Of a stretch of 64,000 bases of DNA, positions 35,201 through 45,440 are shown in pieces. Below the pieces are notes generated by a model. It searched no databases, was not told the origin of the DNA, and saw only the letters and a program-made list of their open reading frames with translations. The stretch's first letter is position 1, and every line of letters begins with the position of its first letter. Source of the stretch: Methyloversatilis sp. XJ19-49 (GTDB taxonomy: Bacteria; Pseudomonadota; Gammaproteobacteria; Burkholderiales; Rhodocyclaceae); assembly GCF_024580145.1 (NCBI RefSeq), contig NZ_JANINI010000004.1, positions 1-64,000 on the forward strand, read 5' to 3'. A program made the position numbers and the translations under genes.

Positions 35201-36211
35201 TCAGCCGATGCTGACGACGACCTTGCCGACGTGGGCCTGGCTCTGCTGGTGTGCCAGCGCCGCGCGTGCCTCGTCGAAGCCGAAAACGCGGTCGATCACC
35301 GGGTGGATCTTGTGCAGCGAAATCACCCGGTTCATCGACTCGAACATTTCACGCGAACCGACGAACACGCCGCGCACCGTCGAGGTGGTGAACAGCAGCG
35401 GCAGCGGATTGATCTCGCCGCCGGTCAGCACGCCGATCAGGTGCGCCTGGCCGTTCTGGCCGAGCGAAGCGATCGAGCGCTGCAGCGTGCCCGGGCCGCC
35501 GACTTCGACCACGTGGTCGACGCCCACGCCACCGGTGGCCGCGCGCACTTCCTGATCCCAGTCCGGATGGCTGCGGTAGTTGATCAGCGTGGTCGCGCCG
35601 AGCGCCTTCGCCTTTTCCAGCTTGGCGTCGCTCGACGACGTGGCGATCACCTCGGCGCCCGCCGCCTTCGCAAGCTGCAGTGCGAACATCGACACACCAC
35701 CCGTGCCGAGCACCAGCACGCGATCACCGGCGCGCAGCGGCGCCGGACCTTCGAACAGCGCATTCCATGCCGTCAATGCGGCGCACGGCAGGGTGGCCGC
35801 TTCCTCGAAGCTCAGGTGGGCTGGCTTGGCCACCAGCGAATCCTGCGGGAACAGGCGGTATTCGGTCAGCACGCCGGGCGCGGTGCCGCCCAGTGTCTTG
35901 CCGAAGTACTGCGGCTGCAGCCGACCGGCGATCCAGGTTTCGAAGAATGTGCCGATCACGTGGTCGCCGGCGGCGAAGCGGTCAACGCCAGCACCCACCT
36001 CGACCACCTCGCCGGCGCCATCGGACAGCGGCACCAGATCCTTGGAGTCGACGCCGGGATACAGCCCCTGCAGGATGAACAGATCGCGGTAGTTCAGCGA
36101 CGCTGCGCGCATCTTCACCAGCACCTGGCCGGGACCGGGACGCGGTACAGCGGCTTCGATCATCGTCAGGCTGTCGGCATTGCACTGCTCAAGATAGGCT
36201 TGGTAACGCAT
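35201..36211 (-). CDS. Quinone-reductase-like zinc-less alcohol dehydrogenase (MDR)
   Basis: 336 residues from ATG 36211. GroES-like N-terminus (GPGQVLVKMRAASLNYRDLFILQG), then the NAD(P) Rossmann fold (GDRVLVLGTGGVSMFALQLAKAAGAEVIATSSSDAKLEKAKALGA, in blocks) and a DHVVEVGGPGTLQRSIASLGQNG block. The structural-zinc cysteines are missing, as in quinone oxidoreductases. The substrate is not predictable. Confidence 0.92.
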   Translation of the reverse strand: MRYQAYLEQCNADSLTMIEAAVPRPGPGQVLVKMRAASLNYRDLFILQGLYPGVDSKDLVPLSDGAGEVVEVGAGVDRFAAGDHVIGTFFETWIAGRLQPQYFGKTLGGTAPGVLTEYRLFPQDSLVAKPAHLSFEEAATLPCAALTAWNALFEGPAPLRAGDRVLVLGTGGVSMFALQLAKAAGAEVIATSSSDAKLEKAKALGATTLINYRSHPDWDQEVRAATGGVGVDHVVEVGGPGTLQRSIASLGQNGQAHLIGVLTGGEINPLPLLFTTSTVRGVFVGSREMFESMNRVISLHKIHPVIDRVFGFDEARAALAHQQSQAHVGKVVVSIG

Positions 36212-36337
36212 TCGTGTGAACCTCCGTTTGATATTGTCGTGGGCACATGGCTCGGACTGCTTCGTGATGGTGCCATGCCCGGGTGCGGTCAGGTGTCTCG
36301 CATGCAGCTGCCTGTATAGACTGACGGCCTTGCCGTA

Positions 36338-37552
36338 ATGCCATCCGAACGCGACATGCCGAAATTCCCGTCCCGCCTGCGCTGCCTGCTGCCTGCCTTG
36401 CTGCTGTTCTGCGTGCGCGCTGCACACGGCCTCGGCCCCGGCGAACTCGCGGTCATTGTCAATGTGTCGGATCCGGCGAGCGTGGAAACCGCCGCCTATT
36501 ATCGTCAGCAGCGCGACATCCCGGCCGCCAACGTCATCGAGGTGAGCTTTCCGCACGAACGCGGCGCGCTGTCGCGGGAAGAGTTCGAACGGGCATACGC
36601 CGAGGTCGGCGCAAAGCTGTCGCCCGGCATCAAGGCCTTCGCGCTGGCCTGGACCCGTCCCTGGCGCGCCGGTTGCATGAGCATCACTTCCGCCTTCGCC
36701 TTCGGTTACGACGAAAGCTTCTGTTCATCGACCTGCGGCCCGACGAGGCCGAGCGGCTATTTCAACAACGGCCGCAACGCGCCCGACAACGCCGCGATGC
36801 CCCGGCCTGCCATGCTGCTGGCGGGCGAATCGGTCGAGCAGGTGAAGCGTCTGATCGACCGCGGCGTGGCCGCCGACTACAGCTATCCGAAAGGCACGGT
36901 GTACCTGGTGCGCACCGAGGACACGGCGCGCAACGTTCGCTCCTTGCTGTTCGACGAAACGATGGCCCAGGTGCGCGGCCTGCAGTTCGCCAGCCCGAGG
37001 GCGGCCGAAGCGTTCGGCCAGCAGGACGTGATCGGCTATTTCACCGGCGCGGTGCGCGTGCCGGCGCTGCCGACGCTGGGCTTTCTGCCGGGGGCACCGG
37101 CCGACCATCTGACGTCGGTCGGCGGCACACTGCTCGACAACACTGCGCAGATGAGCGCACTCGAATGGCTGACGGCGGGCGCCACCGGCAGCTACGGCAC
37201 GGTGATCGAGCCGTGCAACCACCTGCAGAAGTTTCCCCATCCGGGCATCCTGATGAGCATGTACGCGGAAGGCGACACGCTGATCGAGGCCTACTGGAAA
37301 AGCGTGGCCTGGCCGGGCGAGGGCGTGTTCATCGGCGAGCCGCTGGCGCGCCCTTTCGGTACCCGCACCATGCAGGACGAGGCTGGCTGGTGGGTCGAGT
37401 CGCATTCGGCCACCGGCCGGCGGGCAGTGATCGAAGTGGCGCGGAGCGTGGTCGGGCCGTATCGCGCGGTACAGCAGCTGATGCTGCCTGCGGGCTTTGC
37501 GCGGCAACGGCTGAAGGTCGACCGCGGTGTCGGCGCCGTCAGGGTGCGCTGA
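36338..37552 (+). CDS. TIGR03790 family exported protein
   Basis: 404 residues (ATG 36356 is an alternative start). Signal peptide to about residue 31 (ending AAHG). [36 protein letters not shown] in two blocks and [34 protein letters not shown] are the hallmark of TIGR03790, where the region resembles gingipain-like peptidase cores that have lost their catalytic pair. The function is unknown. Its 3' end overlaps the fcl 3' end by 14 bp. Confidence 0.88.
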   Translation: MPSERDMPKFPSRLRCLLPALLLFCVRAAHGLGPGELAVIVNVSDPASVETAAYYRQQRDIPAANVIEVSFPHERGALSREEFERAYAEVGAKLSPGIKAFALAWTRPWRAGCMSITSAFAFGYDESFCSSTCGPTRPSGYFNNGRNAPDNAAMPRPAMLLAGESVEQVKRLIDRGVAADYSYPKGTVYLVRTEDTARNVRSLLFDETMAQVRGLQFASPRAAEAFGQQDVIGYFTGAVRVPALPTLGFLPGAPADHLTSVGGTLLDNTAQMSALEWLTAGATGSYGTVIEPCNHLQKFPHPGILMSMYAEGDTLIEAYWKSVAWPGEGVFIGEPLARPFGTRTMQDEAGWWVESHSATGRRAVIEVARSVVGPYRAVQQLMLPAGFARQRLKVDRGVGAVRVR

Positions 37553-38675
37553 GGCCTGCCTGAAAGTCGCGGATGGCGCGCGCGAGGCCCTCGGCCAGGC
37601 TGGTGCTTGCCACCCACCCCATCGAATTGAGCCGCGTCACGTCCATCAGCTTTCTCGGCGTGCCGTCGGGCTTGGTGGTGTCGAACACCAGGTCGCCGTC
37701 GAAGCCGGCCACCTTGCCGACGAGTTCCGCGAGTTCCTTGATCGTGACGTCTTCGCCGACACCGACATTCACCAGCGGCGGTTCGAAGCGGCCGGTATTT
37801 GACTCGTCGCTACCCAGCAAGCTCGCGTACTTGTCGTCCGGCAGGTTGATCAGGAAGACGCACGCGTCGGCCATGTCTTCGCTGTACATGAATTCGCGCC
37901 GCGGCGTGCCGGTGCCCCATAGCGAGATACAAGATTCAAGATTCAAGTTGCAAGTGTTGCGGAGCTGTTCCTTGAGGTCGTCGGGGATGGGGCCATGCGC
38001 CGCCTCGTCCTGCTCAATGGCGGCCCAGTTGCGCTGCGAAGCAAGTTTCGCGAGGTGAAACTTGCGAATCATCGCCGGGATGACATGACTGTTCATCAGG
38101 CTGTAGTTGTCACCCGGGCCATACAGATTGGTCGGCATCACCGCCAGATACTGCGTGCCGTACTGACGGTTGTAGCTCCAGCACATCTCTATCCCGGCGA
38201 TCTTGGCCAGTGCATACGGCCGGTTCGTCGGTTCGAGCGGGCCGGTCAGCAGGCAGTCTTCGCGCATCGGCTGCGGCGCCATCTTCGGGTAGATGCAGCT
38301 CGAACCAAGGAACATCAGCCGCGTGACGCCGTGCTTCCACGCGCTGTGGATCACGTTGGTCTGGATGACCAGGTTGTCGCGGATGAATTCGGCCGGAAAG
38401 CTGTTGTTGGCGACGATGCCGCCGACCTTGGCCGCGGCGAGGAACACGTACTCGGGTTTCTCGGCGGCGAAGAAGGCGTCGGTCGCAGCAGCGTCGGTCA
38501 GGTCCAGCTCGGCGTGCGTGCGGGTGACGAGGTTCGTGTAGCCCCTGGCTTCAAGGTTGCGCACGATGGCCGAGCCGACCAGGCCACGGTGGCCGGCGAT
38601 ATAGATGCAAGAGTCAAGATTCAAGATGCAAGGTCCGGAGCGGAGTGGGTCACTTGATTGAACGGATGAGGCCAT
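37539..38675 (-). CDS. fcl: GDP-L-fucose synthase interrupted in two places by heptamer tracts
   Basis: 378 residues if started at ATG 38675, within the end of the four-helix-bundle gene; TTG 38624 inside the repeat tract is the alternative. SDR fold: GHRGLVGSA nucleotide loop, SSCIYP, catalytic Tyr-x3-Lys in [13 protein letters not shown]. It epimerises and reduces GDP-4-keto-6-deoxymannose to GDP-fucose. The N-terminus before IYIAGH is encoded by tract C, and tract B (37927-37954) adds about nine residues (NLNLESC region) in a surface loop before [11 protein letters not shown]. Both additions keep the frame. The core residues are intact, so it may still work. Confidence 0.9.
   Translation of the reverse strand: MASSVQSSDPLRSGPCILNLDSCIYIAGHRGLVGSAIVRNLEARGYTNLVTRTHAELDLTDAAATDAFFAAEKPEYVFLAAAKVGGIVANNSFPAEFIRDNLVIQTNVIHSAWKHGVTRLMFLGSSCIYPKMAPQPMREDCLLTGPLEPTNRPYALAKIAGIEMCWSYNRQYGTQYLAVMPTNLYGPGDNYSLMNSHVIPAMIRKFHLAKLASQRNWAAIEQDEAAHGPIPDDLKEQLRNTCNLNLESCISLWGTGTPRREFMYSEDMADACVFLINLPDDKYASLLGSDESNTGRFEPPLVNVGVGEDVTIKELAELVGKVAGFDGDLVFDTTKPDGTPRKLMDVTRLNSMGWVASTSLAEGLARAIRDFQAGLSAP
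37927..37954. repeat. Heptamer tract B inside fcl
   Basis: Four tandem 7-mers: ATACAAG, ATTCAAG, ATTCAAG, TTGCAAG. They lie within the coding sequence and read as part of the protein; the net frame is preserved. Confidence 0.85.
38605..38632. repeat. Heptamer tract C, left bracket of the four-helix-bundle element
   Basis: Four tandem 7-mers: ATGCAAG, AGTCAAG, ATTCAAG, ATGCAAG. The outer end AGATGCAAGA is the exact complement of the outer end of tract D (TCTTGCATCT), so C and D form terminal inverted repeats around one gene. The tract also encodes the first residues before the conserved Fcl sequence. Confidence 0.88.
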
Positions 38676-38991
38676 GCAGCATTTTCGAGATTTCTTCGGC
38701 TTCGCCAAGCCAGGCCCGGCCGGTCTCGCGGTCGATGTAGCCGATGTCCATGCCGATGTAGATCTGCGTGCGAAGCTCGCCGGCGGAGCCCTTTGCATAA
38801 TTGAAGAACTGAGCCGCTTCCTTGCTGGAACCGCGTTCGTGCCCTTCAGCAATGTTCGATGGCACGGAAAGACTGGAGCGGGTGATCTGGTCCCGAAACC
38901 CGAAGTCACGAAGATCGAACAGACCTTTGTAGATCGAGGCACTCAACCTCGCAGACCGCTTCCAGACTTCAAGATCCTCGAATCTGCTCAT
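38650..38991 (-). CDS. Four-helix-bundle protein (23S rRNA intervening-sequence protein / Avd-like)
   Basis: 113 residues from ATG 38991 (a GTG precedes it). [67 protein letters not shown] and the C-terminal helix match the 23S_rRNA_IVP family, whose DGR relative Avd is a basic pentameric barrel binding nucleic acid. It is not in an rRNA gene here and no reverse transcriptase is in the window. It is framed by inverted heptamer tracts and lies in the same direction as gmd and fcl, between them. Confidence 0.92.
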   Translation of the reverse strand: MSRFEDLEVWKRSARLSASIYKGLFDLRDFGFRDQITRSSLSVPSNIAEGHERGSSKEAAQFFNYAKGSAGELRTQIYIGMDIGYIDRETGRAWLGEAEEISKMLHGLIRSIK

Positions 38992-39058
38992 CACCGCGCC
39001 CCGAGCGCCCCGACTTCACGTAGCACTATGACCGCAAAACCCGCACGGTCCGCCCTTC

Positions 39059-39086
39059 CTTGCACCTTGCACCTTGAATCTTGCAT
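39059..39086. repeat. Heptamer tract D, right bracket of the four-helix-bundle element
   Basis: Four 7-mers in the opposite sense: CTTGCAC, CTTGCAC, CTTGAAT, CTTGCAT. It ends 5 bp before the gmd stop codon. About 67 bp between it and the bundle gene hold no other feature. Confidence 0.88.
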
Positions 39087-39091
39087 CTGCC

Positions 39092-40207
39092 TTATTCAAA
39101 GTGGTCGTAGGCCTTGAAGCCGGCAAGCTTCACCAGCGCATCGCGCTTGGCGCTGGTGTAGTCGGCTTCCACCATTTCCTTGACCAGTTCACGCAGCGTG
39201 GTCTTCGGTGTCCAGCCCAGCTTCTCGCGCGCCCGGATCGGGTCGCCGAGCAGGGTTTCGACTTCGGTCGGGCGGTAGTAGCGCGGATCGACCTTCACGA
39301 TCACGTCGCCCACCTTGGCCTTGGCGCGGTCGCCCGTGATGGCGGCGACGACGCCCACCTCCTGCTCGCCCTCGCCTTCGAAGCGGATCGTGATGCCCAG
39401 CTCGGCGGCGGCGAATTCGACGAACTGGCGCACGCTGTACTGCACGCCGGTGGCGATCACGAAGTCTTCCGCCACCTCCTGCTGCAGCATCAGCCACTGC
39501 ATTTCGATGTAGTCGCGTGCATGGCCCCAGTCGCGCAGCGCGCTCATGTTTCCGAGGTACAGGCAGTCCTGCAGCCCGAGCGCGATGCGCGAGATGGCGC
39601 GCGTGATCTTGCGCGTGACGAAGGTTTCGCCGCGCACCGGTGACTCGTGGTTGAACAGGATGCCGTTGCAGGCGTAGATGCCGTACGCCTCGCGGTAATT
39701 GATGGTGATCCAGTAGGCGTAGAGCTTGGCGCAGGCGTACGGGCTGCGCGGATAGAAGGGCGTGGTTTCCTTCTGCGGGATTTCCTGCACCAGGCCATAG
39801 AGCTCGGAAGTCGAGGCCTGGTAGAAGCGCGTCTTCTTTTCCAGCCCGAGGATGCTGATGGCTTCGAGGATGCGCAGCGCGCCGATGCCGTCGGCGTTGG
39901 CCGTGTATTCCGGCTCTTCGAAGCTCACCGCCACGTGCGACTGGGCGGCCAGGTTGTAGATTTCGTCCGGCTGCACCGCCTGGATGATGCGCACCAGCGA
40001 GGTCGAATCGGTCAGGTCACCGTAGTGCAGGATGAACTTGCGGTTGTCGACATGCGGGTCTTCGTACAGGTGGTCGATGCGGTCGGTGTTGAAGAGCGAG
40101 GAGCGGCGCTTGATGCCGTGGACCACATAGCCCTTCTTCAGAAGGAATTCGGCAAGGTAGGCGCCGTCCTGGCCGGTGACGCCGGTGATGAGTGCGATTT
40201 TGGTCAT
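39092..40207 (-). CDS. gmd: GDP-mannose 4,6-dehydratase
   Basis: 371 residues from ATG 40207 ([15 protein letters not shown]). NADP site [29 protein letters not shown], catalytic Thr in STSELYG and Tyr-x3-Lys in YACAKLY, plus the Gmd-specific [15 protein letters not shown] block. It makes GDP-4-keto-6-deoxymannose, the substrate of Fcl, for fucose-type sugars of the surface polysaccharide. The operon runs gmd, bundle gene, fcl. Confidence 0.96.
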   Translation of the reverse strand: MTKIALITGVTGQDGAYLAEFLLKKGYVVHGIKRRSSLFNTDRIDHLYEDPHVDNRKFILHYGDLTDSTSLVRIIQAVQPDEIYNLAAQSHVAVSFEEPEYTANADGIGALRILEAISILGLEKKTRFYQASTSELYGLVQEIPQKETTPFYPRSPYACAKLYAYWITINYREAYGIYACNGILFNHESPVRGETFVTRKITRAISRIALGLQDCLYLGNMSALRDWGHARDYIEMQWLMLQQEVAEDFVIATGVQYSVRQFVEFAAAELGITIRFEGEGEQEVGVVAAITGDRAKAKVGDVIVKVDPRYYRPTEVETLLGDPIRAREKLGWTPKTTLRELVKEMVEADYTSAKRDALVKLAGFKAYDHFE

Positions 40208-40238
40208 GTACTTGGGGCTGGGTATCAATATGCGTCGA

Positions 40239-41525
40239 TTATCGCCGATGCTCGCGTGCCGTCCGTGCAGGCGGTACCTGAAGCAAGGGCTCGATCACCG
40301 CCATGCAGCGCGCGGTGGCGCCGCGATGCTGTTCGGCGTAGCCGAGCCCGGCGGCCGCCATGCGCTGCCGCGCCCCGGAATCCGCGAGCAGCGCAGCGAC
40401 CGTCGTCGCCATCTCGGCCGGGTCGGTTGCGCGCACTGCAGCCCCCGTGCTCAGTGCGTCATCGGTGGCTTGCGCGAAATTGAACATGTGCGGCCCGACG
40501 ACGACCGGACAGCCGACCGCGCAGGCTTCGATCAGGTTCTGCCCGCCCAGCGGCAGCCAGCTGCCGCCGATGACCGCCAGGTCCGCGAACGCGTACCAGG
40601 CGGTCATTTCACCCATCGAATCACCGAGCCACACGCGGTCGCCGCCGCCGGGCAGCTTGCCCGAACTGCGGCGCAAGGGACGGACGCCATAACCCGCAAC
40701 GAGCCCGGCCACTTCGTCGAAACGCTGCGGGTGTCGCGGCACCAGGGCAATCAGCACGTCGTCCGGCAGTTGTTCGAGCAGCGGTAGCAGCAGAAGCGCC
40801 TCTTCGCCTTCGCGGGTGCTGGCGAGCAGCACGGCGCGCCGCGCGCCGATGTCCTGGCGCCACTGTGCGCCGAGTGCGCACAGCAGCGCCGGCGGTGCAA
40901 GATCGAACTTGAGATTGCCGGCCACCGTCACATTGCGTGCGCCGAGCTGCGTCAGGCGCCCGGCATCCGCCGCGGTCTGCGCTGCCACCCCGGACAGCGA
41001 TTGCAGCATGTCTCGCGCCAGGTACGGTATCCGCGCGTAGCGCCGTGCCGAACGTTCCGACAGGCGGGCGTTCGCAAGCACGACCGGCACGCCGGCGCGC
41101 CGGCATTCGGCGATCAGGTTGGGCCACAACTCGGTTTCCATCAGGATGCCGATGGCCGGCCGCCAGGCGCGCAGGAAGGCGCGCTGCGCCCAGGGCAGAT
41201 CCCAGGGCAGCCAGGCAAGGTCCACCGTGTCGCCGTACAGCGCCTGCGCGGTGGCGCGTCCGGTGGCCGTGGTCTGGGTGAGCAGGATGCGCGCGCCAGG
41301 ATGGCTCGCACGAAGCTGTCGAAGCAACGGCTCGGCGGCGCGCGTCTCGCCGACGGATACCGCATGCAGCCAGATGGTTTCGTGCGCGCCCGCCGAGCGA
41401 AAGTATCCCAGGCGCTGGCAGATGTCCTGCGCGTAGCCCGGTTCGCGCCGCGCGCGCCACAGCAGACGCAGCAGCACGAAGGGCAGCGCAAACAGCCACA
41501 GCAGGGAATAGGAGATCCGGATCAC
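40239..41525 (-). CDS. waaA: Kdo transferase (lipid A glycosylation)
   Basis: 428 residues from GTG 41525 ([10 protein letters not shown]), chosen because the first residues form the membrane anchor typical of WaaA; an ATG at 41612 gives an unsupported extension. [42 protein letters not shown] and [31 protein letters not shown] (in blocks) identify WaaA of GT family 30. It adds Kdo to lipid IVA at the inner membrane. Confidence 0.94.
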   Translation of the reverse strand: MIRISYSLLWLFALPFVLLRLLWRARREPGYAQDICQRLGYFRSAGAHETIWLHAVSVGETRAAEPLLRQLRASHPGARILLTQTTATGRATAQALYGDTVDLAWLPWDLPWAQRAFLRAWRPAIGILMETELWPNLIAECRRAGVPVVLANARLSERSARRYARIPYLARDMLQSLSGVAAQTAADAGRLTQLGARNVTVAGNLKFDLAPPALLCALGAQWRQDIGARRAVLLASTREGEEALLLLPLLEQLPDDVLIALVPRHPQRFDEVAGLVAGYGVRPLRRSSGKLPGGGDRVWLGDSMGEMTAWYAFADLAVIGGSWLPLGGQNLIEACAVGCPVVVGPHMFNFAQATDDALSTGAAVRATDPAEMATTVAALLADSGARQRMAAAGLGYAEQHRGATARCMAVIEPLLQVPPARTAREHRR

Positions 41526-41775
41526 GGGCGACTGGCGGGCGGCGTTTGCAAAGGCGGGTGTGCCACGAGCGGGAAAGGCGAGCCTCCGGTCTGGTCGCGA
41601 ACATGTCAACATGCCGGGGGCCTGCCGAACAGCTTTGATCGCGTGCGACAATCGCCGCGCCGCTGCCGGGTTGCGGCGCATATTACCAAGTTGTGTCGTG
41701 CCCGCTGCACGCCGGTCGCGCGGGATACGTCGCACCGGGCGCTGCCGCCGGCATGCCCGTCCATACGCTTACCGA

Positions 41776-43077
41776 ATGCCGCTGAAGAAAAACATCCTCG
41801 CCAATTACCTGGGAACGGGTGCGGTCGTGCTGGCGCCCATCCTTGCGCTGCCCTGGTATCTGTCAGCGCTGGGCGCGCGACAGTTCGGGCTGATCGGTTT
41901 CATCGTGCTGTTCCAGGCCGTGCTCGGCCTGCTTGACGCCGGTCTGGGCCAGGCCCTGGTGCGCGAATTTGCGGTCCGCTTCGATGCGACGGAAGTCGGC
42001 CGGCGCAATGCCGCGTCGCTGCTGTTCGGATTCGAGCGCATCTACTGGGTGTTTGCCGTCGGTGTCGCCGCGCTTGCGATGCTGCTGGCGGGTCCGGTCG
42101 CCACGCAATGGCTGAATCTGAACGGCCTGCCGGAATCGGTCGGCCGCGAGGCCGTTCTTGGTGCGGCCCTGATTTTCGCCTTCCAGTTTCCCGGCTCGGT
42201 GTACCGCAGCCTGCTGATCGGGGCGCAGGCGCAGGTGCCCCTCAATGCGACGCTGGTGACATGCGCCCTGCTGCGCCACGGCGGCGGTGTCGCGGTGGTC
42301 ATCGCATGGCCCACGCTGACCGCCTATCTTGTCTGGCATGTCGCGATCGCGCTGCTTGAAACACTGATCCGGGCACGTCTCGCCTGGGGTACGTTGCAGA
42401 CGCGACGCCGCCACCTCGCGTGGGATGCCGACGCGCTGCGCCCGGTGTGGAGGTTGTTTGCAGGCATGTCGGGCGCTACATTGCTGGGCGCGTTGACCGT
42501 GCAGATGGACCGGATAGTGCTAAGCCGCATGGTCGATATCGAACAGTTCGGTTACTACTCGATCGCAGCCACGGTGGCCGTCGGGTCGCTTCAGCTCATT
42601 CATCCGCTGACCCAGGCGATGCTGCCGCGTGCGATTCAGCTGCGTGCGGATCCGCCTGCGCTCAGGCGTCTGAACTTCAGGCTGCTGGGTCTGATAGCGG
42701 CCGTTGTTGCATCGTGTGCGCTGGTGTTCATGATGCTTGGCGAATGGCTGCTTGGTGTCTGGCTGAAAAGCCCGTCCGCGGTGAGCATCGTGTATCCGCT
42801 GCTGTCCGTGCTGCTGGCGGGCACCGCGCTGAATGCGTTCTACAACGTCGGCTACATGAACTGGCTGGCCAGCCGGAAGATAAGCCGGGTGTTTCAGGTG
42901 AATGCACTCTCGTTCGCCCTGTCGGCGACCCTGATTCCATTTCTCGTTTTGTCGTATGGGACGCCGGGCGCTGCATTCGGCTGGCTGGCGATCAACCTGA
43001 CCGGGTGCCTGCTGAGCCTCGAGTGGTTAAGGCGGGCTGGCGGAATGCGCCACCCGACATCGGAATCATCGTCATGA
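41776..43077 (+). CDS. Wzx-type polysaccharide flippase
   Basis: 433 residues from ATG 41776 with about 12 transmembrane helices in the MOP/oligosaccharidyl-lipid flippase pattern (ILANYLGTGAVVLAPILALPWYLSALGARQFGLIGFIVL start, GYYSIAATVAVGSLQLIHPLTQAMLPRAI middle). It would carry the undecaprenyl-linked repeat unit across the inner membrane. No wzy polymerase gene is recognisable in the locus. Confidence 0.88.
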   Translation: MPLKKNILANYLGTGAVVLAPILALPWYLSALGARQFGLIGFIVLFQAVLGLLDAGLGQALVREFAVRFDATEVGRRNAASLLFGFERIYWVFAVGVAALAMLLAGPVATQWLNLNGLPESVGREAVLGAALIFAFQFPGSVYRSLLIGAQAQVPLNATLVTCALLRHGGGVAVVIAWPTLTAYLVWHVAIALLETLIRARLAWGTLQTRRRHLAWDADALRPVWRLFAGMSGATLLGALTVQMDRIVLSRMVDIEQFGYYSIAATVAVGSLQLIHPLTQAMLPRAIQLRADPPALRRLNFRLLGLIAAVVASCALVFMMLGEWLLGVWLKSPSAVSIVYPLLSVLLAGTALNAFYNVGYMNWLASRKISRVFQVNALSFALSATLIPFLVLSYGTPGAAFGWLAINLTGCLLSLEWLRRAGGMRHPTSESSS

Positions 43078-43150
43078 GCCGAAACGGCCGGCGTCGTGCT
43101 GCGTGCATGGCAGACCCGATGCCTGAACCGGATCAAGGAGAGGTTGGAAC

Positions 43151-43822
43151 GTGTTCTTCCCAGAAAAGATAAGGTCGGTCCGTCCGGGAGACCGGGTGCT
43201 TGAAATCGGCCCCGGATCTAATCCGCATCCGCGCAGCGATGTCTTTCTAGAGCTCGCGTTCGATGCCGATCAGGCGAGGTTGAAGCAGCGTGGCGGAACG
43301 CCTGACGAACCGGATTTCGGCGGCAAGCCGGTAGTCCACTATGACGGATCTGTTTTCCCGTTTGCCGACGCGGAATTCGATTACGTGATCTGCTCGCATG
43401 TCATCGAGCATGTCGAAAATCCGGAATTGTTCGTGAATGAAATCAATCGCGTATCCGGCGGGCGGGGCTACATCGAATATCCGCTGATCACTTACGAATA
43501 CCTCTACAGCTTCGATGTGCATCTTAATTTCGTCAAATTCGACGAAAGCTGCAATGTCTTGAGATACATTCCGAAGCGCGCGACCGGGCTGGCCGAATTT
43601 TCGGCTGTGTGCGCATTTTTCAATGCGACCCTTGCGCAGGGCTGGGACGATCTGACCGCCTCGAACAAGAAGCTGTTCTTCGAAGGTTTCGAATTTGTAC
43701 GCCCGTTCGCAGTTGAACGGATGACCGGCATCGACACCCTCGTGCCACCGCCCGCCCTGATCGAGCGCAAGAAGCCGCTGCGCTGGTTCATCGTCGCGTG
43801 TCTGAACAAGCTCCGGCTGTAG
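43151..43822 (+). CDS. SAM-dependent methyltransferase (class I)
   Basis: 223 residues from GTG 43151 with AAGGAGAGG 6 nt upstream. Motif I VLEIGPGSNP, then FPFADAEFDYVICSHVIEHVENPELFVNEINRV (motifs II-III, in two parts), the Methyltransf_11 pattern. Codon use is slightly less GC-rich than the neighbours. It probably modifies a sugar or a polysaccharide end. Confidence 0.85.
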   Translation: MFFPEKIRSVRPGDRVLEIGPGSNPHPRSDVFLELAFDADQARLKQRGGTPDEPDFGGKPVVHYDGSVFPFADAEFDYVICSHVIEHVENPELFVNEINRVSGGRGYIEYPLITYEYLYSFDVHLNFVKFDESCNVLRYIPKRATGLAEFSAVCAFFNATLAQGWDDLTASNKKLFFEGFEFVRPFAVERMTGIDTLVPPPALIERKKPLRWFIVACLNKLRL

Positions 43823-43885
43823 CGTCGGGCGTGACAGCGGCAATGTCGAGTCCGGCCTGGTGCCGATGAACGGGTAATCCAAAAA

Positions 43886-44623
43886 ATGTTGAAGCGATGG
43901 CTGCTCGCGCTGCTCACGCCTGTCCCTCTGCTGGGGCTGGTGGGCCTGCCGCGATACATGGTCCAGTGGTACAGGTTGAGGTCGACGCGGCGCGCGCGCC
44001 TGACTTTTCGCGACAGCTACCCCTGTCTGACCGACTGGGTCCAGTCGACGCCGTTCGATCCGCACTACTTCTTCCAGGCCGGCTGGCTGGCGCGCAAGCT
44101 GGCGCAATCGAAGCCCGCGGAGCATGTCGACATCGGGTCGGACGTACGCATGATCGGTGTGCTGTCTGCGTTTGTACGGACGCGCTTCATCGACTTCCGC
44201 CCGCTGCAGGTCGAACTCGACGGACTGGAGTGTGCTGCGGGGAACCTGACGGCGCTCGAACTGGGCGATGGATCGCTGCCGTCGCTGTCCTGCCTGCATG
44301 TGATCGAACATGTCGGACTCGGACGCTACGGCGACCCGCTAGACATCGATGGCAGCGTGCGCGCGCTGGCCGAATTGCAGCGTGTGCTGGCGCCGGGCGG
44401 ACGGCTGTACATTTCGGTGCCGGTTGGTCGCGAACGAATCTGCTTCAATGCTCACCGCGTGTTCTCACCGGCCACCGTCATCGCGGCACTGCCGGCGCTG
44501 CGGCTGATCGACTTTTCCGCGGTAGACGACGACGGCGCTTTCCAGCCGGGCTGTGCGCCGGAAAGCTGCGTCGCACTCGAGTACGGTTGCGGCATGTTCG
44601 TATTCGAAAAGCCCCCGGCCTGA
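43886..44623 (+). CDS. DUF268/methyltransferase-like protein
   Basis: 245 residues. An N-terminal hydrophobic helix (5-25) is followed by a Rossmann-like domain (EHVDIGSDVRMIGVLSAFVR, LELGDGSLPSLSCLHVIEHVGLGRYGDPLDIDG, LAPGGRLYISVPVGRERICFNAHRVF), matching DUF268 proteins of polysaccharide loci. Probably a membrane-associated methyltransferase; substrate unknown. Confidence 0.8.
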   Translation: MLKRWLLALLTPVPLLGLVGLPRYMVQWYRLRSTRRARLTFRDSYPCLTDWVQSTPFDPHYFFQAGWLARKLAQSKPAEHVDIGSDVRMIGVLSAFVRTRFIDFRPLQVELDGLECAAGNLTALELGDGSLPSLSCLHVIEHVGLGRYGDPLDIDGSVRALAELQRVLAPGGRLYISVPVGRERICFNAHRVFSPATVIAALPALRLIDFSAVDDDGAFQPGCAPESCVALEYGCGMFVFEKPPA

Positions 44624-44693
44624 CCGGATTTCCGGCTCCGAGCCGGTTTGATGGCCGCTGGAATGCACTGCAACAGATGAACGTACCGACAGA

Positions 44694-45440
44694 ATGAAAT
44701 CACTGCTGAAGCAAAGTCCGCTGCTCGCATTCAACTTGGTGTTCCGTGACCGCTGGGTCGCGCAGCAGGCGGCATCGCTGCCAGCCGGTACCCGTCTGCT
44801 TGACGTCGGTGCTGGGTCCTGCCCCTATCGTCCGCTGTTCGCGCACTGCGATTACCGCACGCAGGACTTCACCGGCCTGCAGGACGAACAACTCAGACAT
44901 GGCGGCTACGGGCAGATCGACTATATCTGCGATGCGGCGGCGATCCCTGCGCCGGATGCCGACTTCGACGCCCTGCTCTGCACCGAGGTGATCGAACATC
45001 TGCCGGAACCGGGCAAGGTAGTGCGCGAGTTCGCGCGCCTGCTGCGCCCGGGCGGGCGGCTGATGCTGACCGCGCCGCTGGGTTCGGGCATCCATCAGGA
45101 ACCGCATCATTACTACGGCGGCTTTACGCCCTGGTGGTACCAGCGCTTCCTGACCGAAGCCGGATTCGACGATATCCGCATCGAAGCCAACGCCGGCTCC
45201 TTCCGCTTCTTCTCGCAGGAGTCCCTGCGCTTCTTGTCGGGCACGATGCCCTTCCGCCGGCTGCCGCCGCTGACCAGTCTGCTGTGGGCGCCGTTCTGGC
45301 TGTTGCTGTTGCCGGTGCTGGCCGGGCTGGTGCCAGTCGCCGCGGCGCTGCTCGACCGCCACGACCGCGAACAGCGCTTCACGGTGGGCTATCACGTCAC
45401 CGCGACGCGTCGCGCCGGTGCGGTGCTGCCCGCGGCATGA
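44694..45440 (+). CDS. SAM-dependent methyltransferase with C-terminal membrane segment
   Basis: 248 residues. LLDVGAGSCPYRPLF is motif I; DFDALLCTEVIEHLPEPGKVVREFARLLRPGGRLMLTAPLGSG (in blocks) gives the rest of the Methyltransf_11 pattern. A hydrophobic stretch near residues 195-225 may anchor it to the membrane. It ends in ATGA with the next gene. Confidence 0.85.
   Translation: MKSLLKQSPLLAFNLVFRDRWVAQQAASLPAGTRLLDVGAGSCPYRPLFAHCDYRTQDFTGLQDEQLRHGGYGQIDYICDAAAIPAPDADFDALLCTEVIEHLPEPGKVVREFARLLRPGGRLMLTAPLGSGIHQEPHHYYGGFTPWWYQRFLTEAGFDDIRIEANAGSFRFFSQESLRFLSGTMPFRRLPPLTSLLWAPFWLLLLPVLAGLVPVAAALLDRHDREQRFTVGYHVTATRRAGAVLPAA

Noticed and set aside
38650-39086. Diversity-generating retroelement
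   Set aside because: An Avd-like gene alone is not enough; no reverse transcriptase and no TR/VR pair is in the window.
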